From the NCBI GenBank assembly GCA_964554795.1, contig CAZKQB010000002.1, positions 1 through 64,000 on the forward strand: a stretch of 64,000 bases of DNA, written 5' to 3'. How positions within the stretch are numbered: position 1 is the first letter of the stretch; every line of letters starts with the position of its first letter. A program made the position numbers and the translations under genes. Below, in pieces: positions 1-7,617 of this stretch. Below the pieces are notes generated by a model. That model was given only the letters and a program-made list of their open reading frames with translations, had not been told where the DNA came from and made no database searches. This DNA is from SFHK01 sp964554795 (GTDB lineage: Bacteria; Bacillota; Clostridia; Christensenellales; Aristaeellaceae).

Positions 1-54
1 ACTCGCGACCTCCACCTTGGCAAGGTGGCGCTCTACCAACTGAGCTACTACCGC
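1..54 (-). tRNA. tRNA-Gly (anticodon GCC), 3' end cut off by window edge
   Basis: Read on the minus strand, the sequence starts with a GCGGTAG acceptor strand at 54, followed by a normal D-arm (GCTCAGTTGGTAGAGC). The anticodon stem-loop is CCACC-TTGCCAA-GGTGG, which gives anticodon GCC. The T-arm and 3' acceptor strand lie beyond position 1, so the gene is partial here only because of the window boundary. Confidence 0.9.
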
Positions 55-76
55 AAACCACGATCAAGCGTGATAT

Positions 77-105
77 ATAATACCACATCGTGGCATAAAA
101 CGCAA
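77..105 (-). promoter_or_regulatory. Sigma-A-type promoter of tRNA-Gly
   Basis: On the minus strand there is a -35 TTGCGT (100-105), a 17-bp spacer and a -10 TATTAT (77-82), about 22 bp upstream of the tRNA 5' end. An inverted repeat (CCACGAT at 58-64 and ATCGTGG at 87-93) surrounds the -10. Its meaning is unknown. Confidence 0.6.
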
Positions 106-144
106 TACCTGCTACGATTTTTTACATTTGAAGAAAAACAGCCT

Positions 145-999
145 TCAGTACACGAAGCGAACGAGCGTAAAGCTTGCACGGTCGTCAAGATCGGAGGCGC
201 GAATTATGGCTAAACCACTTTCAGGCGAGCGCTCATAACTGTTTATCGCCTGAGAAGCCGTCAGCTTCATAACATCATTGTTCCATACCTCTCCATTGCC
301 ATATACGTCAAAGTACACGCGATACAAATCACTGCCAATATATTCGGCACTCGTTACCAGCGCAAAGCCAGACGGCAAATGTCCGCCGGTCTCCTGCCAG
401 TACAGGTAATCGCCATCCAGGTCGAGGTACATGGCATGCATGTCATCCACCGTAACATCGAAATACTTCTGAAGCACGGGATTGATAGACGCCGTCGCAA
501 TGCGTACATTGTTTTCGTATGCGTATTCGCCCCATTCCACCTTGCTGCTCTGATTGAACCAGATATGGTCAGCCGCGAATCTCACCAGCACTGTCGAATC
601 CGCATAATTCACGTCAAACACGCCGTCGCAGTAGGTGCTCAAATCCACTTCGGTAAAATTGCTGAGGAAAAGGTTCATGTCGGCACGCTGATCGTCAGTC
701 AGTGTAACCGTGTGCCCATGCATTGTCACATCCTCTAAATACTGGCGAAGGACGTATCCCTGCACGCCCTCTGTCCAGACGCGCACAAATCTACCATTAT
801 CATCCTCCAAACAGATGATCTCCGCGCCAAGGGGCACGCGAGCCAGCGCGCTCGCACTCGTGTTTGCATCCTCGCGAAGCGTGATGTATTCCTTGCAGTT
901 CACCACGCGCGCTTCGTCTCCGACCTCGAATTCAGCGAAGGCTCCTGCCACCATCAGCAGCGCCAGAAACACAGTCAGCGCCAGAAACAGTTTTCTCAT
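145..999 (-). CDS. Secreted protein with N-terminal SH3-like domain, function unknown
   Basis: The product is 284 aa. I chose the ATG at 999 because it has a purine-rich ribosome site (GGAAAGGG) and begins a clear signal peptide (MRKLFLALTVFLALL..., probable cleavage after AGAFA). A longer in-frame start at 1056 would lie on the promoter. Residues 25-85 look like a bacterial SH3 domain (RVVNCKEYITLRED, then a GxGYVLRQYL-like end), a fold often found in cell-wall-associated proteins. The remaining ~200 residues match no family I recognise. The gene is monocistronic, with its own promoter at 1028-1056. It is probably an exported or wall-associated lineage-specific protein. Two other exported proteins of similar style occur at 24905-25744 and 51775-52797. 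Confidence 0.75.
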   Translation of the reverse strand: MRKLFLALTVFLALLMVAGAFAEFEVGDEARVVNCKEYITLREDANTSASALARVPLGAEIICLEDDNGRFVRVWTEGVQGYVLRQYLEDVTMHGHTVTLTDDQRADMNLFLSNFTEVDLSTYCDGVFDVNYADSTVLVRFAADHIWFNQSSKVEWGEYAYENNVRIATASINPVLQKYFDVTVDDMHAMYLDLDGDYLYWQETGGHLPSGFALVTSAEYIGSDLYRVYFDVYGNGEVWNNDVMKLTASQAINSYERSPESGLAIIRASDLDDRASFTLVRFVY

Positions 1000-1027
1000 A
1001 TGCGTTTGTGCCCTTTCCTTTTTTGTT

Positions 1028-1056
1028 ATCCTACCATAAAATGCAAGAAATGTCAA
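1028..1056 (-). promoter_or_regulatory. Sigma-A-type promoter of the secreted SH3-like protein gene
   Basis: Minus strand: -35 TTGACA (1051-1056), 17-bp spacer, -10 TAGGAT (1028-1033), 28 bp upstream of the chosen ATG. A perfect -35 and optimal spacing make this a strong call. Confidence 0.75.
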
Positions 1057-1144
1057 TCTTTTTCCCGTCCTTTTGCAGATATAGGAAGGAAAAACTCACT
1101 CTCAAACCGAATACCTATGGTATCACGGAAAGGAGTTTTCCGCC

Positions 1145-2185
1145 ATGCAGATTGACTTGACTCCATACCTCGAGGATATCGAAGGTCGCCTTGACGCGGC
1201 AGAGGAAGCGCAGCTCTGGGAGGAATGGCTCGGCTGGACGCGCCACGAAAACGGTGCAAAGCCCTTTTTGCCGAAGCCGCGCACTCCAAAACCAAGCGCG
1301 CTGGACTGGCCTCACGTGAACATCAACGACACGCTGGAAAATGACGAGCTCGCCATCTACCGTGAGCTTGAGGGCGTGAATCAGCGACTCGCCGAAGGCT
1401 CCTCCCACATTCTCCGCGTTCGCGCGAATTATGGCGTTGGAAACGTTGCCTCCGCCTTTGGCCCGGAGCTATTTGTGATGCCCCGTGAAACGGATACGCT
1501 GCCAAACGTGCGTCCCTTTGGCGAGGAAGCTATGTATGCACTGCTTGAGCGCCCTGCACCCGACCTGTCGTGCGGCAATTTCCCGAAAATCATGCGCATT
1601 TACGACCGGTTTATGGAAATTGGACGTCGTTATCCAAAATTCGGTTCCTTCGTGCGTCTGGAGCAGCCCGACCTGCAGGGGCCAATGGACAATCTGGAGC
1701 TTCTCTGGGGCAGTTCGGTCTTTTATGCATTGTACGATGACCCGGACACAATTCACGCGCTGCTTGACCGCATCACGAAGCTAATCGAGTCCGCAATGGA
1801 TGAATGGTTGCACCGCTGTCCGAACGAGCGCGGCATTGCCAGCTATTTCCGGCATGTCGAAAAGGGTTCCATTGCCCTGCGCGATGACAGCGCTATGAAT
1901 CTTTCGCCCGACTTCTTCAGTGAGTTTATCGCGCCCTACGATGGCCGACTTCTGCGCAGGTACGGCGGCATTATGCACTTTTGCGGCCGCGGCGACCATT
2001 TCATCGAGCGGCTTGCAAAGCTTGAGGGGCTGAACGGCATCAACATGAGTCAGCCCCATCTGAATGACATGGACAAGGTGTTCGCCGCCACAATTGATCA
2101 GGGCCTGCATCTTTCCCTGTCCACGCCTTCCTTTGACATCGGAAAGCACGATAGTTCAAACCTTCTGTTCCTCGATTCGATGTAA
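1145..2185 (+). CDS. Uroporphyrinogen-decarboxylase-family (MtaA-like) protein
   Basis: The product is 346 aa, starting at ATG 1145 after AAGGAG. The sequence has the UroD/MtaA TIM-barrel character, with an HFCGRGD segment (about residue 279) corresponding to the His-x-Cys-Gly zinc motif of methylcobamide methyltransferases. The C-terminus is short and I do not see the third zinc-ligand motif (a C-terminal Gly-Cys) that the relative at 47836-48843 retains. No heme-synthesis genes and no corrinoid protein lie nearby, so true uroporphyrinogen decarboxylase is unlikely. In Clostridia such stand-alone members are usually assigned to methyl transfer or left unassigned. The substrate is unknown. 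The gene is transcribed away from the SH3-like protein gene and convergently toward the acetate-kinase homologue, whose stop is 6 bp away. Confidence 0.75.
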   Translation: MQIDLTPYLEDIEGRLDAAEEAQLWEEWLGWTRHENGAKPFLPKPRTPKPSALDWPHVNINDTLENDELAIYRELEGVNQRLAEGSSHILRVRANYGVGNVASAFGPELFVMPRETDTLPNVRPFGEEAMYALLERPAPDLSCGNFPKIMRIYDRFMEIGRRYPKFGSFVRLEQPDLQGPMDNLELLWGSSVFYALYDDPDTIHALLDRITKLIESAMDEWLHRCPNERGIASYFRHVEKGSIALRDDSAMNLSPDFFSEFIAPYDGRLLRRYGGIMHFCGRGDHFIERLAKLEGLNGINMSQPHLNDMDKVFAATIDQGLHLSLSTPSFDIGKHDSSNLLFLDSM

Positions 2186-2191
2186 GCCGCA

Positions 2192-3337
2192 TCAGCTCTG
2201 CTTCTTCAGCAGCCTCCACGCGTTTTCTGCGACTACGCGCTCTTCGTCAGCCGGAATCACGAATACATCCGTGTGTCCCCGGCCGATCCTGCGCTCGTTT
2301 GCAAGGTTTTTCTGTTCATCAATTTCGATTCCAAGAAAGCCGAGCGACGCGCAGATTTCCCGGCGGGAGGCTGCGTCGTTTTCTCCGATTCCGCCGGTAA
2401 ACGACAGCACGTCAATGCCTCCCATTTCCGCGGCAAACGCGCCGATATACCGGCACACATCGCTGACAAATACGCGGATTGCCAACGCTGCACGTGCGTT
2501 TCCCTGCCCTGCCGCCTCGCGCAGGTCGCGCATGTCGCCGCTCATTCCCGCAATACCAGCCAGGCCGCCCTTCTTCTCGAGCCCACTGAGAACCTCGTCA
2601 TACGGCACGCCCTCGCGCAGAAGGAACGGCATGATATACGGATCAATGTCCCCAGCGCGATTCACATGCGTCACGCCTGCCTGAAGCGAAAGGCCGAACG
2701 ACGTATCCACGCTTTTACCGTCCCTTATCGCGCAGATTGAGCTGCTTCCACCCAAATGACAGGATACCACACGCGGATAATCCGCCAGCTGCGATGCAAT
2801 ATACGAATGCGACGCGCCATGATAGCCCATGCGCGCCACGCCGTATTTTTCATACCACTCATACGGCACGCCATATATGCGCCGGTGAAGCGGTACCGTC
2901 TGGTGAAACGCCGTTTCAAACGACGCCACGTGCACCGCATTCGGCGCGAGACTCTGAAAGGCCTCGATCGCTCCGATATAGGCGCGGTTATGCACCGGCG
3001 CGACAGAAAGGGACGCGCGCATGCCATCCATCACGTTTGCATCGATTATGTGCACGCCCGGGAAGCCCTTTGAAAGCACGGCCTTGTACGCCACGACGTC
3101 CACGTCCTGCGCGCCGCCGAGGTCACGAAGGAATCGCTCAATGCCTTCCTCATAGGTACGCGCCCGCACGCAGTCCTCCTTTATGCTGCGACCATCCGCA
3201 CCTTCAAAGAAATATAGGCTTCCCGTTTCCGCACCGACGCGCTCCACCCTGCCCCGTGCCAGCACCGTTTCCTCCGGAAACGCATATACCTTGAATTTCA
3301 GCGACGTGCTGCCAGCATTGCAAACCAGTATCTTCAT
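2192..3337 (-). CDS. Acetate/propionate-kinase family protein with altered active site
   Basis: The product is 381 aa. I chose the start at 3337 (MKILVCNAGSTSLKF) because it carries the family's N-terminal phosphate-binding motif and lies behind a G-rich ribosome site. Longer in-frame starts upstream overlap the promoter. AckA landmarks are present: N7, MGYHGASH (catalytic His region), HLGGSSS, NRAGDIDP and FTGGIGEN. Two differ. The usual HRVVHGGE block carrying the catalytic Arg reads YKAVLSKGFPG, and the DTAFHQT catalytic Asp is Glu (ETAFHQT). No phosphotransacetylase is adjacent. It is clearly in the ASKHA acetokinase family. Whether it makes ATP from acetyl phosphate, or acts on another acid, is open. 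Confidence 0.8.
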   Translation of the reverse strand: MKILVCNAGSTSLKFKVYAFPEETVLARGRVERVGAETGSLYFFEGADGRSIKEDCVRARTYEEGIERFLRDLGGAQDVDVVAYKAVLSKGFPGVHIIDANVMDGMRASLSVAPVHNRAYIGAIEAFQSLAPNAVHVASFETAFHQTVPLHRRIYGVPYEWYEKYGVARMGYHGASHSYIASQLADYPRVVSCHLGGSSSICAIRDGKSVDTSFGLSLQAGVTHVNRAGDIDPYIMPFLLREGVPYDEVLSGLEKKGGLAGIAGMSGDMRDLREAAGQGNARAALAIRVFVSDVCRYIGAFAAEMGGIDVLSFTGGIGENDAASRREICASLGFLGIEIDEQKNLANERRIGRGHTDVFVIPADEERVVAENAWRLLKKQS

Positions 3338-3368
3338 ATCGTTTCCCCCCGATTGGTTTTCCCTCATC

Positions 3369-3397
3369 AGTATACCAATCTTTCGTCGCTCATGCAA
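3369..3397 (-). promoter_or_regulatory. Promoter of the acetate-kinase-like gene
   Basis: Minus strand: -35 TTGCAT (3392-3397), 17-bp spacer, -10 TATACT (3369-3374), 32 bp before the chosen start. It is divergent from, and immediately adjacent to, the nitroreductase promoter. Confidence 0.65.
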
Positions 3398-3404
3398 GTT
3401 TTGC

Positions 3405-3433
3405 TTGCGCAGATTTCGCATGCGTGTTATACT
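3405..3433 (+). promoter_or_regulatory. Promoter of the nitroreductase gene
   Basis: Plus strand: -35 TTGCGC (3405-3410), 17-bp spacer, -10 TATACT (3428-3433), 38 bp before the ATG. It sits back to back with the kinase promoter at 3369-3397. Confidence 0.65.
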
Positions 3434-3471
3434 AAGAAACGTAAAATCACATTTCAAGGAGGGAATCGGAC

Positions 3472-3990
3472 ATGTACGAAGTGTTGAAAGCCATTGCCGA
3501 CCGACGTTCCATCCGCAGCTATACCGATGAACCCGTAAACGATGAAATGCTTCAAAAGCTAATCAAGGCTGCCGAGCAGTCACCCAGCGCCTTGAATCGC
3601 CAGCCGATTCATTTCACGTTCGTTCGCGATGCAGCCATTCTCAAAGCCTTCTCGGACGAAGCGCGCGCGCATCTCTCCGACCCATCCATTGACATTCTGC
3701 GCGGCGCAAAGCTCGTTTGCTTCCTGTTTGCCGAGATTCCCGGCGTGTTCACGCCCGTCGACGCGGGCATTGCCGTTGAAAATCTCGCGCTGGCCGCGCA
3801 CGATCTGGGGCTCGGTAGCGTTATTCTTGGCATGCCCCGTGATGCGTTTACCGGTGACCGCGCTGCCTACTGGTACGAAACGCTTCACGCGCCCACTGGC
3901 AGTGAGTTTGCCATTGCCATCGGCATCGGGCATCCCGCCGCAAGCAAAGACGCACATCCGGTTCGCGACGGGCTGGTCACCGTTCTATAA
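3472..3990 (+). CDS. Nitroreductase-family flavoprotein
   Basis: The product is 172 aa, starting at ATG 3472 after AAGGAGGGAA. The N-terminal RRSIRSYTDEPV (residues 12-23) is the FMN phosphate-binding signature of the NfnB/nitroreductase family. AEQSPSALNRQP (residues 35-46) follows the usual SPSaxNxQPW pattern, and ENLALAAHDLGLGS (near residue 103) is the typical dimer and FMN-contact helix. These are small FMN enzymes that use NAD(P)H to reduce nitro or quinone compounds. The natural substrate cannot be told from sequence. It is followed after 24 bp by the acetyltransferase gene on the same strand and is probably co-transcribed with it. Confidence 0.85.
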   Translation: MYEVLKAIADRRSIRSYTDEPVNDEMLQKLIKAAEQSPSALNRQPIHFTFVRDAAILKAFSDEARAHLSDPSIDILRGAKLVCFLFAEIPGVFTPVDAGIAVENLALAAHDLGLGSVILGMPRDAFTGDRAAYWYETLHAPTGSEFAIAIGIGHPAASKDAHPVRDGLVTVL

Positions 3991-4014
3991 GCACACAAAA
4001 GGGGCGATTCGTTC

Positions 4015-5154
4015 ATGATTGAATATCGTTTTGCCGCACCGGAGCATCGCGCCGACATCGTCGACTTTATCAATTATGTATTTTCTCAGAACTCGGTTCC
4101 ACACGATTTTAAAACACTGATTCCAAAGGTGTATGCCGACGGGCGCGGCTATGACGATATTCATGCCGTCGTGTTGGATGACGGACGCGTGAAGGGCGTT
4201 GTGGGACAATTTCCAATCCACGCCTCCTTTGGCGGCGCGCCGCTGGAAATCGGCTATATCGGCTCCGTGTCTACCCACCCCTACGCACGCGGCAGCGGCT
4301 ACATGATCAAAATGATGGAAATGCAGGCCGAGCACGCAAGGAAGACCGGCATCGACATTATGATGCTTGGCGGCCAGCGCCAGCGCTATGAATACTACGG
4401 CTACAGCCCCGTAGGCTGCGAGTACACCTATCGCGTAATCGCCGCAAATGTTCGCCATGCGCTTAAAAACGTCGACGCAGCTGCGATTGGCTGGAAGCGC
4501 TTCACGGACGCAACGGAAGCGGAGATCGACAGCGCGTACCGCCTGTATCTGCAGCAGCCCGTTACCGGCGCGCGTAGCCGCGAGGATTTCGCACTGATCA
4601 TGCGCACGTGGCATGCAGAGCCGTATCTGCTCCTGTGCGGAACGGAGATCGTAGGCTATATGGTCGTAAGCGGCGTGGATTCCGTATCCGAGTTAATTGT
4701 TTCCGACAAAGGCTGTGTCCCCGCGCTGGTCAAGAGCTGGTTTACCGCAAACGGGCTCAAGAAGATGAGCTTCACCGTGCCCTCCATCAATCCGGCTCTG
4801 AACCGCGTTCTCTCCGCGTTTGCGGAGGATTATCAGATGACCAACTGCACGCAGGCACGCATTGTAAACCTTGCAAACGTACTGCGCGCTTGCCTGACGC
4901 TTAAAATGCGCACAGGCACGCTTTCCGACGGCAAGGTCATTTTGCAAATGGACGACGAACCGCCCGTGCTTGCATCCGTGAAGGACGGTCTTCTCACCGT
5001 GCAGGAAACAAGTGCCGTGCCAGAAATTCATCTGCCACGCCTGCAGATGCAGCAGCTTCTCTTCGCATCCAATCGCTTTGCCGCGCCGGACGTCCCCTGT
5101 CCCGTGGATTGGTTCCCGCTTCCGTTGTTCCTCTATGGCGCGGATCATTTCTGA
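4015..5154 (+). CDS. GNAT-family N-acetyltransferase, Eis-like
   Basis: The product is 379 aa, starting at ATG 4015 behind AAAAGGGGCG. Residues ~1-140 form a GNAT domain with the acetyl-CoA loop in GYIGSVSTHPYARGSGYM (R/Q-x-x-G-x-G/A type) and a conserved EYYGYSPVG segment. The rest of the protein continues with a second GNAT-like fold and a C-terminal region ending FPLPLFLYGADHF, the arrangement found in Eis-type acetyltransferases (about 400 aa). The acceptor amine is unknown. A bidirectional terminator follows at 5181. It is probably in a two-gene transcript with the nitroreductase. Confidence 0.8.
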   Translation: MIEYRFAAPEHRADIVDFINYVFSQNSVPHDFKTLIPKVYADGRGYDDIHAVVLDDGRVKGVVGQFPIHASFGGAPLEIGYIGSVSTHPYARGSGYMIKMMEMQAEHARKTGIDIMMLGGQRQRYEYYGYSPVGCEYTYRVIAANVRHALKNVDAAAIGWKRFTDATEAEIDSAYRLYLQQPVTGARSREDFALIMRTWHAEPYLLLCGTEIVGYMVVSGVDSVSELIVSDKGCVPALVKSWFTANGLKKMSFTVPSINPALNRVLSAFAEDYQMTNCTQARIVNLANVLRACLTLKMRTGTLSDGKVILQMDDEPPVLASVKDGLLTVQETSAVPEIHLPRLQMQQLLFASNRFAAPDVPCPVDWFPLPLFLYGADHF

Positions 5155-5180
5155 CAGCTGGTTCGCAGATTCCAAAATAC

Positions 5181-5224
5181 CGAACCGGAAAGACACGTTT
5201 CATCTTTCCGGTTCGTCTTTTATT
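5181..5224. terminator. Bidirectional intrinsic terminator
   Basis: A 13-bp perfect stem (CGAACCGGAAAGA at 5181-5193 with its complement at 5203-5215) with a 9-nt loop is followed by a T-rich run. It lies between the convergent acetyltransferase (ends 5154) and TIM-barrel (ends 5220) genes and can serve both. Confidence 0.8.
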
Positions 5225-6098
5225 TGTCCCAGAAGTTTGGCACGAATTCGCCGCCGCGGCACCATTTTAAGTACTGGAGCGCATGCATCTGCCCGGTGCA
5301 CTCCCAGTCGTCTTTGAACAGCGGATCATGATAGCCCTCGATGCTAATGCAGCCCTTATACCCTGCCGCCTGCAATATAGAGAAAATCTGCCGCCAGTCC
5401 GTATCGCCAAAACCGGGGAAACGGGAATCGACGGCGGGATTCCGACCCATGATGCCCTCAGTTTCAAGAACATCACGTTTCACCGTCGCATCCTTGCCGT
5501 GCACATGAAACACCCTCCCGGCGTATCTGCGCAGGTTTGCAATCGGGTTGATCAACTGAGCAATCTGATGCGCAGGCTCCCATTCAAGACCCAGCGCAGC
5601 CGACGGCACGGCTTCAAACATCATATCCCACGCGCGCGGATTAAAGCCGATGTTACACGTGCTGTTTTTCCACGTGCCGCCCATCGGACAGTTCTCAATG
5701 GCAATGCGCACGCCCCTGTCCTCGGCACGGCGCGCCAGCTCTTTGAATACCTCTTTAAAGCGCGGCATTGCCTCCTCCACCGACCGACCCTCGTACGCTC
5801 CTGCAAAGGTCGAAACCGTATCCGTGCCGAAAGCGCGTGCCACGTCAATGCACTCGCACAGCGTATCAAAGTGGCTCTGCTGCTGAAGCGCATTGCAGTA
5901 GAAGCCCAGCGCAGAGATTTTCACGTTCTTTTCCTCGGCGAATGCCTTTACACGCGGAGCCATTTCCCGCAGATTTGCATCCCCCAGCGTCATATGGAAG
6001 TTCACGGTAAAGCATTCGAATCCTTTCCCGGCCATCAGCGGCGCCCAATTAAAAAACTCGTTTCCGGGAATGCATGTTCCTACGGCAATCTGATTCAT
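5220..6098 (-). CDS. Sugar phosphate isomerase/epimerase-like TIM barrel
   Basis: The product is 292 aa. I chose ATG 6098 (MNQIAVGTCIPGNEFF) because the 57 upstream in-frame codons cross the terminator of the hydrogen operon and are Arg-rich. The AP-endonuclease-2 / xylose-isomerase-like fold shows as the strand-end residues that bind a divalent metal in this family: IAIENCPMGG (Glu), VFHVHGKDA (His/Asp) and ISIEGYHDPLF (Glu). The relatives include sugar-acid and inositol isomerases or epimerases. The substrate cannot be assigned. It follows the hydrogenase gene on the same strand, but a strong hairpin at 6136-6168 lies between them, so it is probably expressed separately. Confidence 0.8.
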   Translation of the reverse strand: MNQIAVGTCIPGNEFFNWAPLMAGKGFECFTVNFHMTLGDANLREMAPRVKAFAEEKNVKISALGFYCNALQQQSHFDTLCECIDVARAFGTDTVSTFAGAYEGRSVEEAMPRFKEVFKELARRAEDRGVRIAIENCPMGGTWKNSTCNIGFNPRAWDMMFEAVPSAALGLEWEPAHQIAQLINPIANLRRYAGRVFHVHGKDATVKRDVLETEGIMGRNPAVDSRFPGFGDTDWRQIFSILQAAGYKGCISIEGYHDPLFKDDWECTGQMHALQYLKWCRGGEFVPNFWDK

Positions 6099-6135
6099 AA
6101 TCCGCTTTCTCCTTCCGCATCTATATCCTATGAAA

Positions 6136-6168
6136 GCAGCCGCCGCACCGATCCGGAGCGACGGCTGC
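6136..6168 (-). terminator. Hairpin terminator at end of hydrogenase operon
   Basis: Read on the minus strand, an 11-bp stem with one mismatch (GCAGCCGTCGC with GCGGCGGCTGC), an 11-nt loop and a short TTTC tail, just after the hydrogenase stop. The T-tract is short, so termination may be partial. Confidence 0.55.
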
Positions 6169-6180
6169 ACCCTGTGAAAT

Positions 6181-7602
6181 TTACGAGAGTACCGAAACGG
6201 CATCGGCGATCGTCTTCTCAAGCGCCTCGCGTCCGTATTTGTCAACCTCTGCCTTGTTTTTCTCACCATGAGTCAGGCAGCCGGCGCCACCAATGCAGCC
6301 TCCGACACAAGCCATACCCTCAACGAAATTGGCGTCAAGCACGTTTTTGTTCATCTTCAGAAGTGCCATGCGGCAGGCTTCGATACCATCGCATGCACAG
6401 GCCTTCAGCTCGAAATCGATGTTCTGCTCCTTCAGGCCCTCGGCTACTGCGTCCGACAAACCGCCGCAGCGGGCGAAGATTCGTCCATAGTAGGAGGCAT
6501 TGTCCAGCACGCCCTCTTCCAACGTCGTAATGTCCATATCGCGACTGTCAAACAGCGCCTGCAGCTCCTCGAAGGTCATAACCGCATCGATATACGGGCG
6601 CACGGTATCCAGCTGCGCTTCCATCTTCTTTGCCGTGCACGGCCCGATGAACACGATTCTGGCATTGTCCGTCGTTTCCTTTATATACTTTGCCAGCGTT
6701 GCCATCGGAGACAGATTGCTGGAGATGTACGGCACGAGCTGCGGGAACGCCTGCTGAATATACTTGACGAACGCCGGGCAGCAGGAGCTCGTGAGCTTAC
6801 CCTTTTCGGCCAGCTCGCGCGATTCCTTCTGCGCGACCATATCTGCACCGAGTGCTGCCTCCACCACCGTGTGGAAGCCCAGCTCCTTAAGACCGGTAAT
6901 GACCTGCCCGAGCTTGGCATAAGTGAACTGGCTAGAAATAGACGGCGCGACCAGTGCATACAGCTTATAATTTTCGCCTCGACGGCTTTCCTTCACCAGC
7001 CTGATTACGTCCAGAATGAAGCTCTTGTCAACAATCGCGCCGAACGGGCACTGATACACGCATGCACCGCAGGAGGTGCACTTGTCGTTGTTGATCACAG
7101 CCGCCTTGTTTTCGTTCACAGCAATCGCCTTGACCTTACAGGCGTTCTGGCAGGGGCGGATTCGGTTGACGATGGCCGTATACGGGCACACCTTCGCGCA
7201 GGCACCGCACTCCACGCACTTGGTCTTGTCGATATGCGCAACGTGCATATGATCGAACGAAATCGCCCCGCGGCGGCATACGTCCTCGCAGCGGTGCGCC
7301 AGACAGCCGCGGCACGCATTGGTCACCTCGTAGCCGCCTACCGGGCACTCGTCACAGGCAATGTCGATGACCTCGATCACGTTGGGATTCTCGCTCGAGC
7401 CACCCATGGCCATACGCACGCGCTCAGCAAGTATCGCGCGCTCCTTATACACGCAGCAACGCATCGTGGGCGTCGTACCGGGAACAATCGTATAGGGAAT
7501 TCGGGTGATATTCTCAATCAGCTTGTCGTCCCAGGCCAGCCGCGCCACTTCCCTCAGAACCTTGTATTTCAGATGCTGTACCTTGGTATCGAATTTGCGC
7601 AT
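6181..7602 (-). CDS. [FeFe] hydrogenase, group-B-like (ferredoxin-linked type)
   Basis: The product is 473 aa. It should catalyse 2H+ + 2e- <-> H2 in the cytosol, with ferredoxin the most likely partner. A Cys-rich N-terminal region (C83-C109) precedes ferredoxin-type [4Fe-4S] sites at C129/132/135/139 and C175/178/181/185. The H-cluster domain has all three motifs: TSSCCPAF (ligand C274, proton-shuttle C275), GPCTAKKME (C322) and GMACVGGCIGG (C432, C436). The wording of these motifs (TSCCPAF, GPC rather than MPC, CVGGC) matches group B rather than classical group A enzymes. It is the last gene of the hydrogen operon, 15 bp after the phosphatase gene. Maturases HydEFG are not in the window. 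Confidence 0.88.
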   Translation of the reverse strand: MRKFDTKVQHLKYKVLREVARLAWDDKLIENITRIPYTIVPGTTPTMRCCVYKERAILAERVRMAMGGSSENPNVIEVIDIACDECPVGGYEVTNACRGCLAHRCEDVCRRGAISFDHMHVAHIDKTKCVECGACAKVCPYTAIVNRIRPCQNACKVKAIAVNENKAAVINNDKCTSCGACVYQCPFGAIVDKSFILDVIRLVKESRRGENYKLYALVAPSISSQFTYAKLGQVITGLKELGFHTVVEAALGADMVAQKESRELAEKGKLTSSCCPAFVKYIQQAFPQLVPYISSNLSPMATLAKYIKETTDNARIVFIGPCTAKKMEAQLDTVRPYIDAVMTFEELQALFDSRDMDITTLEEGVLDNASYYGRIFARCGGLSDAVAEGLKEQNIDFELKACACDGIEACRMALLKMNKNVLDANFVEGMACVGGCIGGAGCLTHGEKNKAEVDKYGREALEKTIADAVSVLS

Positions 7603-7617
7603 GGAAGCGTGCCTCCT

